From NCBI GenBank assembly GCA_951812335.1, contig OX638293.1:1720731-1784730 (forward strand): a stretch of DNA of 64,000 nt. Reading direction: 5' to 3'. This DNA is from Rhodothermales bacterium. GTDB taxonomy: Bacteria; Bacteroidota; Rhodothermia; Rhodothermales; VXPQ01. Position 1 is the stretch's first letter, and each line of letters starts with the position of its first letter. A program made the translations under genes and the position numbers. This document shows positions 9,006 to 17,994 of this stretch, in pieces. The notes beneath the pieces were generated by a model. That model was not told the DNA's origin, did no database searches, and was given only the letters and a program-made list of their open reading frames with translations.

Positions 9006-9085
9006 CTGCTTATAGCCCCAGGCCCTCTCTGATTCAACGTGTGTTACCCTTTGTACGAACGACACAAGGAGCGTTACTTCGCTAC

Positions 9086-10144
9086 ATGGTCCGCTGGCTG
9101 AAGATCACATATTTCCCAAACGTGGACTTCCTGAAAATGCTCGGGGTGGCGGGATTCTTTCTGCTGTCCGGGGCCGGTTGCCAGGAGCAGCAGAGCGTCA
9201 TTGAGTTACGTTTGGCGCATATCCTCGATGCGACGCATCCGGTGCATCAAGGGATGGCTTACATGGGAGACCGCCTGCAAGAACTTTCCGAGGGGACTAT
9301 ACAGGTGAAGATATATCCGAGCGGTCAGCTTGGTAACGAGCGCGAGTCGGTGGAACTGCTGCAACTCGGCACGCTCGATATGGCCAAAGTGGCCTCGAGC
9401 GTGATTGAGAATTTCGTGCCGGCGATGGGGGTCTACAGTTTGCCGTATCTGTTTCGGGATCAGGCGCATCTTTGGGAAACCCTCGAAGGCGATACCGGAC
9501 GGGATATCCTGTTGCAAGGCGAACCCTACAGAATTCGCGGGTTATGTTATTACGACGCCGGTTTTCGAAGTTTTTACATCCATGATCGACCTGTTGAAGC
9601 CCCCGAGGATCTGAGTGGACTGAAGATTCGCGTGATGCGCAGCAATCTCTCGATCCAGACCATCAATATGCTCGGAGCGAATGCCACGCCGATGGCCTAT
9701 GGGGAGCTTTACACGGCGCTTCAGCAGGGCGTGGTAGACGGCGCGGAGAACAATCCCCCCAACTTTTATGGCTCCAGGCATTACGAGCAAGCACGCTATT
9801 ATACTCTTGACGAGCATGCTGCGCCACCGGATGTCCTGCTCATCGGTACGCACACCTGGAACAAACTCACGGATCGGCAGCAGGCCTGGGTGGAGCAGGC
9901 CGTAGCGGAGTCTGTGGCGTATCAGCGGGAACTATGGCAGGAAGCTACCGAGGCGGCATTGCGTGCTGTCGAGGAAGCCGGAGTGACCGTGATTCGTCCG
10001 GATAAAACCCCTTTCCAGGAAGCGGTGCTTCCGCTGTACGAAGCGATCCGCGGAACGGAACTGGGCATATGGGCCGACCGGATCCATGCTCTGTCTCCTC
10101 CTGCCGTAGACAATTCCGTGGATGAAACGCACGTAATTCCTTAA
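9086..10144 (+). CDS. dctP: TRAP transporter substrate-binding protein DctP
   Basis: This ~352-residue extracytoplasmic binding protein belongs to the DctP/TeaA family. An N-terminal hydrophobic segment ends in FFLLSGAGCQ, which could be a signal peptide or a weak lipobox. The core carries the family's carboxylate-binding arginine in LKIRVMRSNL and the LYTALQQGVVDGAENN signature. TRAP proteins of this type commonly bind monocarboxylate sugars such as uronates. Its location downstream of alginate lyase genes suggests DEH, KDG or a related uronate as ligand. An upstream GTG at 9041 is a possible alternative start. The two membrane subunits follow directly. Confidence 0.87.
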   Translation: MVRWLKITYFPNVDFLKMLGVAGFFLLSGAGCQEQQSVIELRLAHILDATHPVHQGMAYMGDRLQELSEGTIQVKIYPSGQLGNERESVELLQLGTLDMAKVASSVIENFVPAMGVYSLPYLFRDQAHLWETLEGDTGRDILLQGEPYRIRGLCYYDAGFRSFYIHDRPVEAPEDLSGLKIRVMRSNLSIQTINMLGANATPMAYGELYTALQQGVVDGAENNPPNFYGSRHYEQARYYTLDEHAAPPDVLLIGTHTWNKLTDRQQAWVEQAVAESVAYQRELWQEATEAALRAVEEAGVTVIRPDKTPFQEAVLPLYEAIRGTELGIWADRIHALSPPAVDNSVDETHVIP

Positions 10145-10150
10145 GGGCGT

Positions 10151-10672
10151 ATGCAAAAATTGACCCGTATCATCGACAAAAGCCTGTCCTGGTTTCTCGT
10201 CGTCCTGATGATCGTCATGGTTGCGACCGTCTCATGGCAGGTGGCCACACGGTACATACTCAACAATCCCAGTTCATACACCGAAGAACTGGCCAGCTAC
10301 CTGCTTATCTGGATTAGTCTGCTGGGAGCGGCTTATGCGCTTCGGTTACGGGCCCACCTCGGTATTGACATCCTGGTGCGGCGCTTTAAAGGAAAGCAGC
10401 AGCGTTCCATCGAGGTGTTCGCCTACGGAACGATTATTGTTTTCTCGTTGGTTGCACTGATATTCGGCGGCGGATGGCTCGTCTACGTTACGCTCGATCT
10501 CAACCAGCTCTCGGCTGCCTTTCAGGTCCCCATCGGATACGTGTATACGGTTATCCCCTTGAGCGGCCTGATCACGATCTACTATGCCGCCGTCGCCATT
10601 CACGATCTCCGGCAGGCGAAAGATGTAGCGCAGAAGGACGACGAAGAGAATTATACCCGGGCCATTGCCTGA
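10151..10672 (+). CDS. dctQ: TRAP transporter small permease DctQ
   Basis: This 173-residue inner-membrane protein has four predicted membrane segments. The pattern SLSWFLVVLMIVMVATVSWQ at the N-terminus and ELASYLLIWISLLGAAYALR in the middle are typical of DctQ, the small subunit that scaffolds the large permease. It starts 6 bases after the dctP stop and is followed by dctM 63 bases later, so the three form one operon. The Na+ or H+ gradient drives transport in this family. The C-terminus is hydrophilic and charged (DDEENYTR). Confidence 0.88.
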   Translation: MQKLTRIIDKSLSWFLVVLMIVMVATVSWQVATRYILNNPSSYTEELASYLLIWISLLGAAYALRLRAHLGIDILVRRFKGKQQRSIEVFAYGTIIVFSLVALIFGGGWLVYVTLDLNQLSAAFQVPIGYVYTVIPLSGLITIYYAAVAIHDLRQAKDVAQKDDEENYTRAIA

Positions 10673-10735
10673 TCGCGGCGAGGATTTCGATATGACCTTC
10701 TCCATTCCGACCATGTGCATATACATCCTGAAGGC

Positions 10736-12028
10736 ATGAGTTTGGCTATCGTCATATTGGTCGTTTGTTTTCTTGTGTTGCTTCTCATGGATGTGCCTGT
10801 GGCCTATTCCATCGGGATGGCGACATTGCTGACTATGCTGGTGACCGTCGATTTTACGCCTGCGGCAAGTACAACGGCCCAGCGGATCGCCACGGGGCTC
10901 GACAGTTTTACATTGCTGGCGATCCCTTTCTTCATTCTGGCCGGCAACCTGATGGGCCGTGGAGGGATTGCCCGGCGTCTTATCGCTTTTGCGCGGGCTA
11001 TGGTTGGCGCGCTTCCAGGCGGGCTTGCGTTCGTAAACATTATTGCCTGTATGCTCTTCGGCGCTATTTCGGGTTCGGCCATAGCTGCCGCGGCGGCTAT
11101 CGGCTCGGTCATGCATCCGAAGATGGTCGAGAACGGGTATGCACCCAATTTCAGCACCGCCGTAAACGTTTCGTCGGCCACGACGGGTCTGATTATTCCG
11201 CCGAGTAATGTGCTGATCGTCTACTCGCTGGCCAGTGGCGGCGTTTCCGTAGCGGCTTTGTTCGTCGCCGGATACCTGCCCGGTCTGCTGCTTGGCGGGA
11301 TGCTCATGGCGGTGGCGGCCATCGTAGCCCATCGGAAAGGATTTGGCAAGGACGAACGTGTTCCTGTCCCGGAAGTGCTCAAGCGTTTTGTCGACGCCTT
11401 GCCCAGCCTGACCCTCATCGTTGTCGTCATTGGCGGGATTGTAGCAGGCATTTTCACGGCAACGGAGGCCGCCGCTATCGCAGTCCTGTATGCGCTGCTG
11501 CTTGTCTTGCTCTACCGTGAAGTGAATCCCCGCGAGTTGCCGGGCATCCTGCTCAACTCCGTAGTGACGACAGCCGTCGTGATGCTTCTTATAGGTACTT
11601 CGTTGGCGCTTTCCTGGGTGCTCTCGTTCGAAAATATTCCGCAAGACGCCGCCAACGCCCTTATCTCATTAAGCAACAACAAGATCGTCATCCTGCTTAT
11701 CATCAATGTGTTACTCCTTGTGGTAGGCACGTTCATGGATATGACTCCGGCGATCCTGATTTTCACCCCCATTTTTCTGCCGATCGTCGTTACCTTGGGA
11801 ATCGATCCCTTGCATTTTGGCATTCTGATGGTCTTTAACCTGTGCATCGGGCTTTGCACCCCACCGGTCGGCACCGTGCTCTTTGCCGGGGCCGGCATTT
11901 CCAGGGTTCCGGTGACGGACGTGGTCCGGCCCCTGCTGCCGCTTTATGCAGCCATGTTGCTTGGCCTGCTTTTAGTCACCTTTATTCCGGAAATTACCCT
12001 GGTCGTACCGAGATTATTCGGGCTTTAA
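10736..12028 (+). CDS. dctM: TRAP transporter large permease DctM
   Basis: This 430-residue integral membrane protein of the DctM family is the catalytic subunit of the TRAP transporter. It shows about twelve hydrophobic segments. Family signatures include the N-terminal LLMDVPVAYSIGMAT, the GRGGIARRLIAFARAMVG loop, GAISGSAIAAAAAIGSVM, and the C-terminal NLCIGLCTPPVGTVLFAG. The start at ATG 10736 gives a normal N-terminus; a GTG at 10715 in frame is an alternative. The stop codon TAA at 12026-12028 is formed by the TA flank plus the first base of a repeat element, so the insertion sits exactly at the end of the gene. Confidence 0.92.
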   Translation: MSLAIVILVVCFLVLLLMDVPVAYSIGMATLLTMLVTVDFTPAASTTAQRIATGLDSFTLLAIPFFILAGNLMGRGGIARRLIAFARAMVGALPGGLAFVNIIACMLFGAISGSAIAAAAAIGSVMHPKMVENGYAPNFSTAVNVSSATTGLIIPPSNVLIVYSLASGGVSVAALFVAGYLPGLLLGGMLMAVAAIVAHRKGFGKDERVPVPEVLKRFVDALPSLTLIVVVIGGIVAGIFTATEAAAIAVLYALLLVLLYREVNPRELPGILLNSVVTTAVVMLLIGTSLALSWVLSFENIPQDAANALISLSNNKIVILLIINVLLLVVGTFMDMTPAILIFTPIFLPIVVTLGIDPLHFGILMVFNLCIGLCTPPVGTVLFAGAGISRVPVTDVVRPLLPLYAAMLLGLLLVTFIPEITLVVPRLFGL

Positions 12029-12283
12029 GGATACTCTGATTAAATCCGCAAAGTTCAGAGGCTGAAAGGGGTGCGCTGGCAAGAAATGACGAAGCAATGT
12101 GGCAGGCCCCACATAATGAGGAATGACGCAGCCAGCGTGCCCCTCTCTACCTCCCGAAGGGCGCTTCACGCCCGAGATGCCTCGAATCTGCGGTGTTTTC
12201 CACTAATTTCAATGATGCAAATACAATATCTTTTACGCACGAGCGTGAAGCGCTGATCAAAGTGGATTTAGTCAGAGTATCCT
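12028..12283 (+). mobile_element. MITE-like structured repeat, copy A
   Basis: This 256-bp element has terminal inverted repeats reading AGGATACTCTGATTAAA at the left and TTTAGTCAGAGTATCCT at the right, with TA on both sides (12026-12027 and 12284-12285). Inside is a ~23-bp hairpin with arms at about 12059-12081 and 12126-12149, flanking a conserved core containing GTGGCAGGCCCCAC. A second inverted repeat, GCGCTTCACGC/GCGTGAAGCGC, links the middle to the right side. It contains no plausible gene. Five related copies occur in the window. TA flanks are what IS630/Tc1-type transposition would leave. Confidence 0.8.
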
Positions 12284-12472
12284 TAAGAACCATTACGGGG
12301 AACGGGGAGAAGACGCATAAGGACAGGGGGCGGTGTCATTAGACAAATTTTTCCAGTCGAGTCTTCGATGGCCCACGACTATTTTCGCCGGAAGAGCCGC
12401 AGAATCGCGCCCTGATGAAACAAGAGGGCACGTGAGGTGTCTAAAATAGTTTACTATAAGATTGCTCAATCG
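12284..12472 (+). other. Leader region of the FadR-type regulator gene
   Basis: This non-coding stretch lies between repeat copy A and the chosen regulator start. It includes an AT-rich segment near 12443-12470 that could be a promoter or, if the GTG at 12437 is used, coding sequence. No TGT-NNN-ACA dyad like those at 20467 and 31078 was seen here, so autoregulation is not supported by sequence. Confidence 0.4.
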
Positions 12473-13237
12473 ATGGCTAAACAATTCGAACCCGTTGGAA
12501 AAACACAGCTGCTCAGTCATGCTGTAGGGAGGGCCATTGAGGATTCTATCCGGTGTGGACAATTGGTTCCGGGCATGAGGATGCCCCCGGAAATCCAATT
12601 GTGCGAACAGTTCGGCGTCAGCAGAACCGTTCTTCGCGAAGCATTGCGCATGCTAAGCGGGAGGGGATTGCTTCGGATCGAGAAAGGCCGCGGGATTTTT
12701 GTGAATGAACTGACGACCGAAACCGTTACGATTCCTATGGAATTGTATCTCCACCAGAAATTCGGTTCGCTTCATTGGTTGGACGTAATCCGTGCGCGTC
12801 AGATCATCGAACCCGCTATTGCTGCCGAAGCCGCTCTGCATCGTACGAGTGAAGACATCGATCGGCTTGATCAGGATTTCCGGGAGTTAAAGGACTGCGA
12901 GAGCGGGAGTGGGAATCTTACCGCGCTGGACATGGCTTTTCACCTGCACATCGCCGAGGCGTCCGGCAACCCCGTGGTACCTCTTCTTGTTCAGCCCATT
13001 CATGCCCTGATGCCCCGGATTAAGTCGTCCGTTCACCAGGTGGTTATAGACGCCAGAGAATCGGCAATAGAATGGCATAGCAAGATTTTGCAAGCCATTG
13101 CAGCGGGTATGGCCGATGAAGCCCGCCTATGCATGGCGCAGCATCTGGACGTGTCCGAAGATCATGTACGGCAGGTTATGGAAGTCGAGGCTATCGAGAA
13201 CGGGCAACCGGAAGAGCTTGTAGCCAGTGCCTCGTAA
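12473..13237 (+). CDS. FadR-subfamily GntR transcriptional regulator
   Basis: This regulator of ~254 residues has an N-terminal winged helix-turn-helix (about 10-75). It contains AVGRAIEDSIRCGQLVPGMRMPPE and CEQFGVSRTVLREALRML-x-GRGLLRIEKGRGIFV, the GntR signature. The C-terminal FCD-type all-helical ligand domain includes LDMAFHLHIAEASGNPV and a later HSKILQAIAAGMADEA segment with likely metal-binding histidines. Members of this group usually sense carboxylated sugars or organic acids. Being inside the alginate cluster, it probably responds to DEH or KDG and binds TnGTnnnACnA-type sites, which are present upstream of two cluster operons. The start at ATG 12473 is preferred over GTG 12437. 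Confidence 0.87.
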   Translation: MAKQFEPVGKTQLLSHAVGRAIEDSIRCGQLVPGMRMPPEIQLCEQFGVSRTVLREALRMLSGRGLLRIEKGRGIFVNELTTETVTIPMELYLHQKFGSLHWLDVIRARQIIEPAIAAEAALHRTSEDIDRLDQDFRELKDCESGSGNLTALDMAFHLHIAEASGNPVVPLLVQPIHALMPRIKSSVHQVVIDARESAIEWHSKILQAIAAGMADEARLCMAQHLDVSEDHVRQVMEVEAIENGQPEELVASAS

Positions 13238-13291
13238 CCGGCTTGGTCGTGTCCTTCATCCGAAGGTCGCGTATCCACGCGAGCAGCAAAT

Positions 13292-16171
13292 TCATTGCTG
13301 TGATGAGGTGATTTCACCGAGCCGTCGGCGCAGTTGATATCGGTAGAGGGAGGGTACCGTAATACCGGGCCGGTTGACGCCCTCGATGTACGTATCGGAT
13401 CCGTACTCGAAGCGAACCGGCACATTGGCCTTCAGTCCGACGATCCGGACCGCCCGGCCTTCTTCCACGGCGCCGAGATAAGCGGGAAGACGGATCGCGC
13501 CGGGCTGCTCAAAGGAAATGCGGATATTCCAGAACGTATTACCTGCGCCGTACGTTGCTTCCGGGGACGGTTCCCCGCTGTACCTGAATAACGTACTGTG
13601 GTTGCGGTCCTCGACGAGCGTAAGGTCATCGAAAAGATTCTGATGATTGAAACCGCGATCCTGGTCGAGGCTCGGTCGCAAAATCCGGCCCTGGGTGAAT
13701 ACGCAGGCACGGCTGCCGGCGCCGAAACTGACGGAATGGATTGACGAATTTTGGGCGTCGAAGTCTTTAATCAGTACATGATGCGCATCGCCCATATGTA
13801 TGTTGTAGTGACTTGTCCGGCCCGTGAATGTCAGATTCCGGAGGGTCAGGTTGGAGGAGGAAGTACTGAGGATGCCGGCGTCCGCGTTACGGATGTGTAC
13901 GTTTCGTATCCAGCCGTGGCGAAGACCGGTGAGATAGAACGCATTGTAGCCGTCTTCCAGATGGTGACCGGCATACGGTACATCGGCAAATTCGATCCTC
14001 AGGCGCTCGATGCCGACTTCCTTCAGAAAGGCTGTCGTCGTCAGCTTCGCTTCCCATTCCGGGCCAAGGTCATAGAGTAGAGGCTCTTTGATCGAGACCG
14101 TGTTGTCCACAATGCCCGTGATGGTTACGTCCTGCGTGGTAAGTGGGCTGTCAGGGCTATTTTCCGGGTGGTCGTCGGATTTTTGCTCCGCTGCTTCGCC
14201 GGTGCAGGGCGGGGAGCAGACATCGTCCCGGGTAAACCATGCCACGCGCACTACCTGGCCGATTTGCAGCTCCGTTGCGTCAGCAACTTCCATCCGGTGC
14301 GCGCCACGCGCCCCGTCCACGATCGGCGTCAGCATTTCCGGTCGGGACAGAGTCGGCAAGCGTGTCCAGAACACACCGCCCATCCGGGAAAACGGGGAAG
14401 GGGGCAGTCCGTTTACCCGTTTATCCTTTTCGATGAGCGACTGCCGCATTTCCTGCAACACGGGGGGCATGTTCATTGCTCCCAGCGCTTTTTCAATAAC
14501 GATCACGGTCCCGTTCTCTCCGCTGCCTGCGCCTTGTACTACAAAGTCGCTCCGCTCGATGAACAGGATGTCCGAAATGTGATATCGACCCGACGGTATG
14601 TGGAGAACCACCGGGTCTTCCATCGATTGCACCGCCGAAAGGGCGCGTTTGAATGCGTTGGTGTCGTCGTTCATATCGTCGCCGGTGGCGCCGAAATCGG
14701 TTACGTCGATCGTCGGAGGAAGCTCGGGAGGCGAGCGCTCTCCCCAATGGTAGCCTGCATAGGAAAAATCCGGGGGATGATTTTCGTCTTCCGACAATAC
14801 GCGCGGGGTCCACGGCAGCGAGAACCATGCAGGCCCCACATCGTCCGGCGTCAGCGGTTGGCTTTCGGGTGTGGCGCCCTTGCCTGCCGCCGGACCCGCG
14901 GGATCGGGTCGCCAGAGGCCGTCTTCCCCAGGAAGGAGTTGCGGATTTTCCCATTGGATTCCTTCCGGCAGAGGTACGCCGAGGTCGGAACCATACATCA
15001 CATTGCCGCGCCATGCGATGTCCTGAGGCGGCGCCATGGCGAACACCACTGGCGCCGGGCTATCGGTGTACACGACATTGTCGACGAACGAGACCCCTTG
15101 CGGCGGCAGGGACTTTTCGCTGTCCATTCCCAGTCCGTACAACATCGTAACGCGGGTATCGACAAACGTGTTGTTGGCGATGTGTGCGTTTTTGACCTGG
15201 AAATACCGATTCAGGGGCGAATCGGGTATGCCGTTCATGATGGGGAGCGCGGCCCGCGAGGAATCTCCCTGCAAGTTTGCAAAATAATTATGCCGGACAA
15301 GGTGATCTTCCCCGATCACGCGTACCCCACCCGTGCCGGGGCGTCCGTTCCCGAGGAAAAAATTGTATTCCACCACGGCCCGGTTGCCATGACGCAGCGT
15401 GAGCGCCCCCTGGGATTCGAGGAAAGTGTTGTAGCGGTAGACGTTTTCTCCGGATTTGTTGGAAATGATTTCGTGTTCTCCGTCGGTTCGCTCGAACAGG
15501 TTGTATTCGACGACCGTACGCGAATCCTGCATCGAACGGTGGCTCGTGCCTATGCGGATGGTTTCTCCGCCGTTCTTTCCGAGAGGGGGGCGGGGACCGA
15601 AATGATTATGATCTACACGGTGGTAGTTCGGTTGGTGGTCCGGCGGGTCCTCAAGCCACACGACCAGTGTGGTTCCGTCGTGTGTTTTTCCGGCGAAATA
15701 ATTATGGTCCACACGGTTGTGTGCGCCATAGATCGAGACCCACTTGTAGCCGGTCAGCCAGTTGGGCGGATTGTATTCGGTGATGGCGCAGTTGGTAAGG
15801 CGGCTGTGATACGCTGCCCGGTTCCGGTTTATACGGAAGGCAATCACATGTCCCCCCTCGAGAGCGCCCCGGTGAAACCATAATCCCTCCACTTTCAGGT
15901 AGCTACCTCCGATGCGGAGCCTGGATGTTCCTGTCAGGATCACCTGTCCCGGAGTTTCCGCCCTGACGGTAATGGTGTCTCCCTCCATGCCGTCCGCATC
16001 GAAGTCGAGGTGGGCATCCCGCCAGACGCCATTGGCCAGAAGGATGGTATCGCCTGGCTGTGCCGTCTCCACGGCGCTGTGGAATGCATCCACCGACCGA
16101 ACAAGGGTATCGTCTCCCATGGCGGGCAGCGCAGCGAACCAGCAAAGCGCTATGAGGAACGATACCCTCAT
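13292..16171 (-). CDS. PL6 alginate lyase fused to a second pectate-lyase-3-like beta-helix
   Basis: This 959-residue exported protein has two beta-helix modules. After a signal peptide (ending near PAMGDD), residues ~22-450 are a PL6 (alginate lyase/chondroitinase B family) domain. It has Ca-site acids in GGETIRIG and GEHEIIS, the catalytic Lys239 in NKSGEN and Arg260 in LTLRHGN, spaced 21 apart as in characterised PL6 enzymes. From ~487 a second domain begins with IDVTDFGATGDDMNDDTNAF, the start typical of pectate-lyase-3/GH28-like helices. No T9SS tail is present. Its ATG overlaps the TGA of the upstream PL6 gene (ATGA), so the two are translationally coupled. Confidence 0.85.
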   Translation of the reverse strand: MRVSFLIALCWFAALPAMGDDTLVRSVDAFHSAVETAQPGDTILLANGVWRDAHLDFDADGMEGDTITVRAETPGQVILTGTSRLRIGGSYLKVEGLWFHRGALEGGHVIAFRINRNRAAYHSRLTNCAITEYNPPNWLTGYKWVSIYGAHNRVDHNYFAGKTHDGTTLVVWLEDPPDHQPNYHRVDHNHFGPRPPLGKNGGETIRIGTSHRSMQDSRTVVEYNLFERTDGEHEIISNKSGENVYRYNTFLESQGALTLRHGNRAVVEYNFFLGNGRPGTGGVRVIGEDHLVRHNYFANLQGDSSRAALPIMNGIPDSPLNRYFQVKNAHIANNTFVDTRVTMLYGLGMDSEKSLPPQGVSFVDNVVYTDSPAPVVFAMAPPQDIAWRGNVMYGSDLGVPLPEGIQWENPQLLPGEDGLWRPDPAGPAAGKGATPESQPLTPDDVGPAWFSLPWTPRVLSEDENHPPDFSYAGYHWGERSPPELPPTIDVTDFGATGDDMNDDTNAFKRALSAVQSMEDPVVLHIPSGRYHISDILFIERSDFVVQGAGSGENGTVIVIEKALGAMNMPPVLQEMRQSLIEKDKRVNGLPPSPFSRMGGVFWTRLPTLSRPEMLTPIVDGARGAHRMEVADATELQIGQVVRVAWFTRDDVCSPPCTGEAAEQKSDDHPENSPDSPLTTQDVTITGIVDNTVSIKEPLLYDLGPEWEAKLTTTAFLKEVGIERLRIEFADVPYAGHHLEDGYNAFYLTGLRHGWIRNVHIRNADAGILSTSSSNLTLRNLTFTGRTSHYNIHMGDAHHVLIKDFDAQNSSIHSVSFGAGSRACVFTQGRILRPSLDQDRGFNHQNLFDDLTLVEDRNHSTLFRYSGEPSPEATYGAGNTFWNIRISFEQPGAIRLPAYLGAVEEGRAVRIVGLKANVPVRFEYGSDTYIEGVNRPGITVPSLYRYQLRRRLGEITSSQQ

Positions 16172-17922
16172 TGCCGGATGAGCATGTGTGTCTGCTGCTG
16201 ATCGTTTACGTTCAGTCTGACCATGTACAGTCCGGCCGGAAGGCCCGAGGCTTCAAAAATCACGCGGTGCTCGCCCTGCGTTCGGAGCGCATCGAGCAAG
16301 CTGGTCACTTCCCGTCCCAGTATATCGTACACGACAAGTCGTACATGACCGGATTCCGCAAGCGTAAAGGATACATGGGTGCGGGCGTTAAACGGGTTCG
16401 GTGCGTTCGTGATCGTTACGCTGGTGGAAGGTAGTTCCTTCGGAGGGGATTCCACCGACAGGACGATACTGAGGAACGAGGGGCCTACGTCGGCTTCCGT
16501 CAACGGACGATTTGTTATGGGCGAGGCTGCCTGTTCATCGGCGCCGATATCGGGGGTGGCGTCCCGCGCCTGACCGTCCATGTCGGTGGTGGCGAAGGCG
16601 AGGGCTGCGGCGGCATTGAGGGCGGGGGAGGAGGCGGAAGGCCGCCACAATAACCCGCTTTGCGTCAACTGGGGGTCCACGGTGGAAATACCGTCGGGCT
16701 GCTCAATGCCCAGTGTGCTCCCATGCATGATATTCGTGGCGTAGGAGATGTTGACAGGGGTGTCTTCGTATTCGAGAATCGGCCCCATCGATGTCTCCAC
16801 AAGGTTGCTGGCAATGGTCAGGTTCTCCGGGGGTAGCGACTGTTCGTTGCTTTTTCCTGCCCCGATGACGAACGTTTCCTCCGTATTGACGAATGTATTG
16901 AAGGCGACGATTGCATCCTTGACCTGGAAATAGCGGTTGAGCGGCGAATTTTCCACCCCATTCACAACCGCCAGCGTGGCGCGGTAGCCCGTGCCGGTCA
17001 GATCCTGGAAATAGTTGTTGTATACTTCGTGCCGCTCTCCGATAATCCGAACCCCGCCCGTTTGGGATTTGCCCTCCCCAAAAAAGAAGTTACCGTATAC
17101 ATGGGCCTCGTTTCCGTGGCGTAGCGTCAACGTGCCTGCCGAGCGACGGAAGGTGTTGTAGCGAAACGTGTTTTGTCCGCTTTTGTTGGAGATGATTTCG
17201 ATCTCGCCATCGCACTCCTCGAAGAGGTTGCGTTCGACCGTTACAAAGGAATTTTGCATCGAGCGGCTGCTCGTTCCGATACGGAGGGTTTCTCCCCCGT
17301 TTTTGCCCAGATCCGGGCGATGGCCGAAGTGGTTTTGATCCACCCGGTGATATGAGGGCGTATCGTTTGGGGGGTCGCGCAGCCAGACGACGACCGTGGC
17401 CCCGTCATGGGTTTTTCCGGCGAAATAACAATGGTCCACCCTGTTGTGCGTGCCGTAGATGGAGACCCATTTGTACTCCGTCAGCCTGTTTGGCGGGTTA
17501 TAATCCGTGATGGCGCAATTGGTAAGCCGGCTATGGTTCGCGAGGCGTGAAGACGAACGCCTGAATTGGATAATGTGCCCGTCTGTGAGCGCTCCCCGGT
17601 CGAACCACAGTCCATCCACCTTCAGGTAGTCGCCGGCGATGCGCAAGGTGGACCGCCCGTTCAGGATGACCTTTCCCGGGGTTTCCGCCCGTAACGTGAT
17701 GGTGTCGCCTGGGGCGCCCTCGGCGTAGAATGCGATTTGCGTATCCGTCCACACCCCGTTCGCCATCACAATGGCGTCGCCCGGATCCGAGTTCGAGATG
17801 GCTTGAGCAAGCTCCGTCGGGGTGCGGACAAACCGTTCTTGCTGTGCGAACGCCGGGAGCGTCCACCACAGGACAGGAAGAATCGATGCGGTGGCCAGAC
17901 AGGCCAACCGGAAGATGGACAA
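16168..17922 (-). CDS. PL6 alginate lyase with T9SS-type C-terminal domain
   Basis: This 584-residue secreted lyase is homologous to the N-terminal half of the downstream PL6 protein. A signal peptide ends near PAFAQQ. The PL6 beta-helix carries GGETLRIG, Lys247 in NKSGQN and Arg268 in LTLRHGN, again 21 residues apart. The last ~85 residues form a FlgD-like/T9SS type A sorting domain (ITNAPNPFNARTHVSF ... YDILGREV ... LPAGLYMVRL), implying export across the outer membrane by T9SS or surface attachment. The start appears to be TTG at 17922, since no ATG lies upstream in frame before the hairpin at 17941-17987. Its end overlaps the next gene by 4 bp. Confidence 0.87.
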   Translation of the reverse strand: MSIFRLACLATASILPVLWWTLPAFAQQERFVRTPTELAQAISNSDPGDAIVMANGVWTDTQIAFYAEGAPGDTITLRAETPGKVILNGRSTLRIAGDYLKVDGLWFDRGALTDGHIIQFRRSSSRLANHSRLTNCAITDYNPPNRLTEYKWVSIYGTHNRVDHCYFAGKTHDGATVVVWLRDPPNDTPSYHRVDQNHFGHRPDLGKNGGETLRIGTSSRSMQNSFVTVERNLFEECDGEIEIISNKSGQNTFRYNTFRRSAGTLTLRHGNEAHVYGNFFFGEGKSQTGGVRIIGERHEVYNNYFQDLTGTGYRATLAVVNGVENSPLNRYFQVKDAIVAFNTFVNTEETFVIGAGKSNEQSLPPENLTIASNLVETSMGPILEYEDTPVNISYATNIMHGSTLGIEQPDGISTVDPQLTQSGLLWRPSASSPALNAAAALAFATTDMDGQARDATPDIGADEQAASPITNRPLTEADVGPSFLSIVLSVESPPKELPSTSVTITNAPNPFNARTHVSFTLAESGHVRLVVYDILGREVTSLLDALRTQGEHRVIFEASGLPAGLYMVRLNVNDQQQTHMLIRQ

Positions 17923-17940
17923 GCGTCTGAAGGGGGTTTG

Positions 17941-17987
17941 GGGCAGGAAACGAGGGGGAAGAGGAAACCATCCTCTCGCTTCCTGCC
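17941..17987 (-). terminator. Large intra-operon hairpin between lyase genes
   Basis: GGGCAGGAAACGAGGGG at 17941-17957 pairs with CCTCTCGCTTCCTGCCC at 17971-17987 (15 of 17 positions), leaving a 13-base loop. It lies between the stop of the tandem beta-helix gene and the TTG start of the PL6 gene on the same strand. No T-run follows in the transcribed direction, so it is more likely an RNA processing or stability element, or an attenuating structure, than a strong terminator. Confidence 0.5.
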
Positions 17988-17994
17988 CGTTGTC

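Noticed and set aside
10346-11644. 432-codon frame opposite the DctQ/DctM genes
   Set aside because: It is composed of highly polar repeats arising from the complement of membrane-protein codons; no domain is visible.
14168-15883. Long open frame on the plus strand opposite the PL6 fusion gene (571 codons)
   Set aside because: It is a mirror frame of a clear lyase, with low-complexity composition and no recognisable motifs; the same applies to similar frames opposite 17995-20361, 20546-23125 and 25919-28204.
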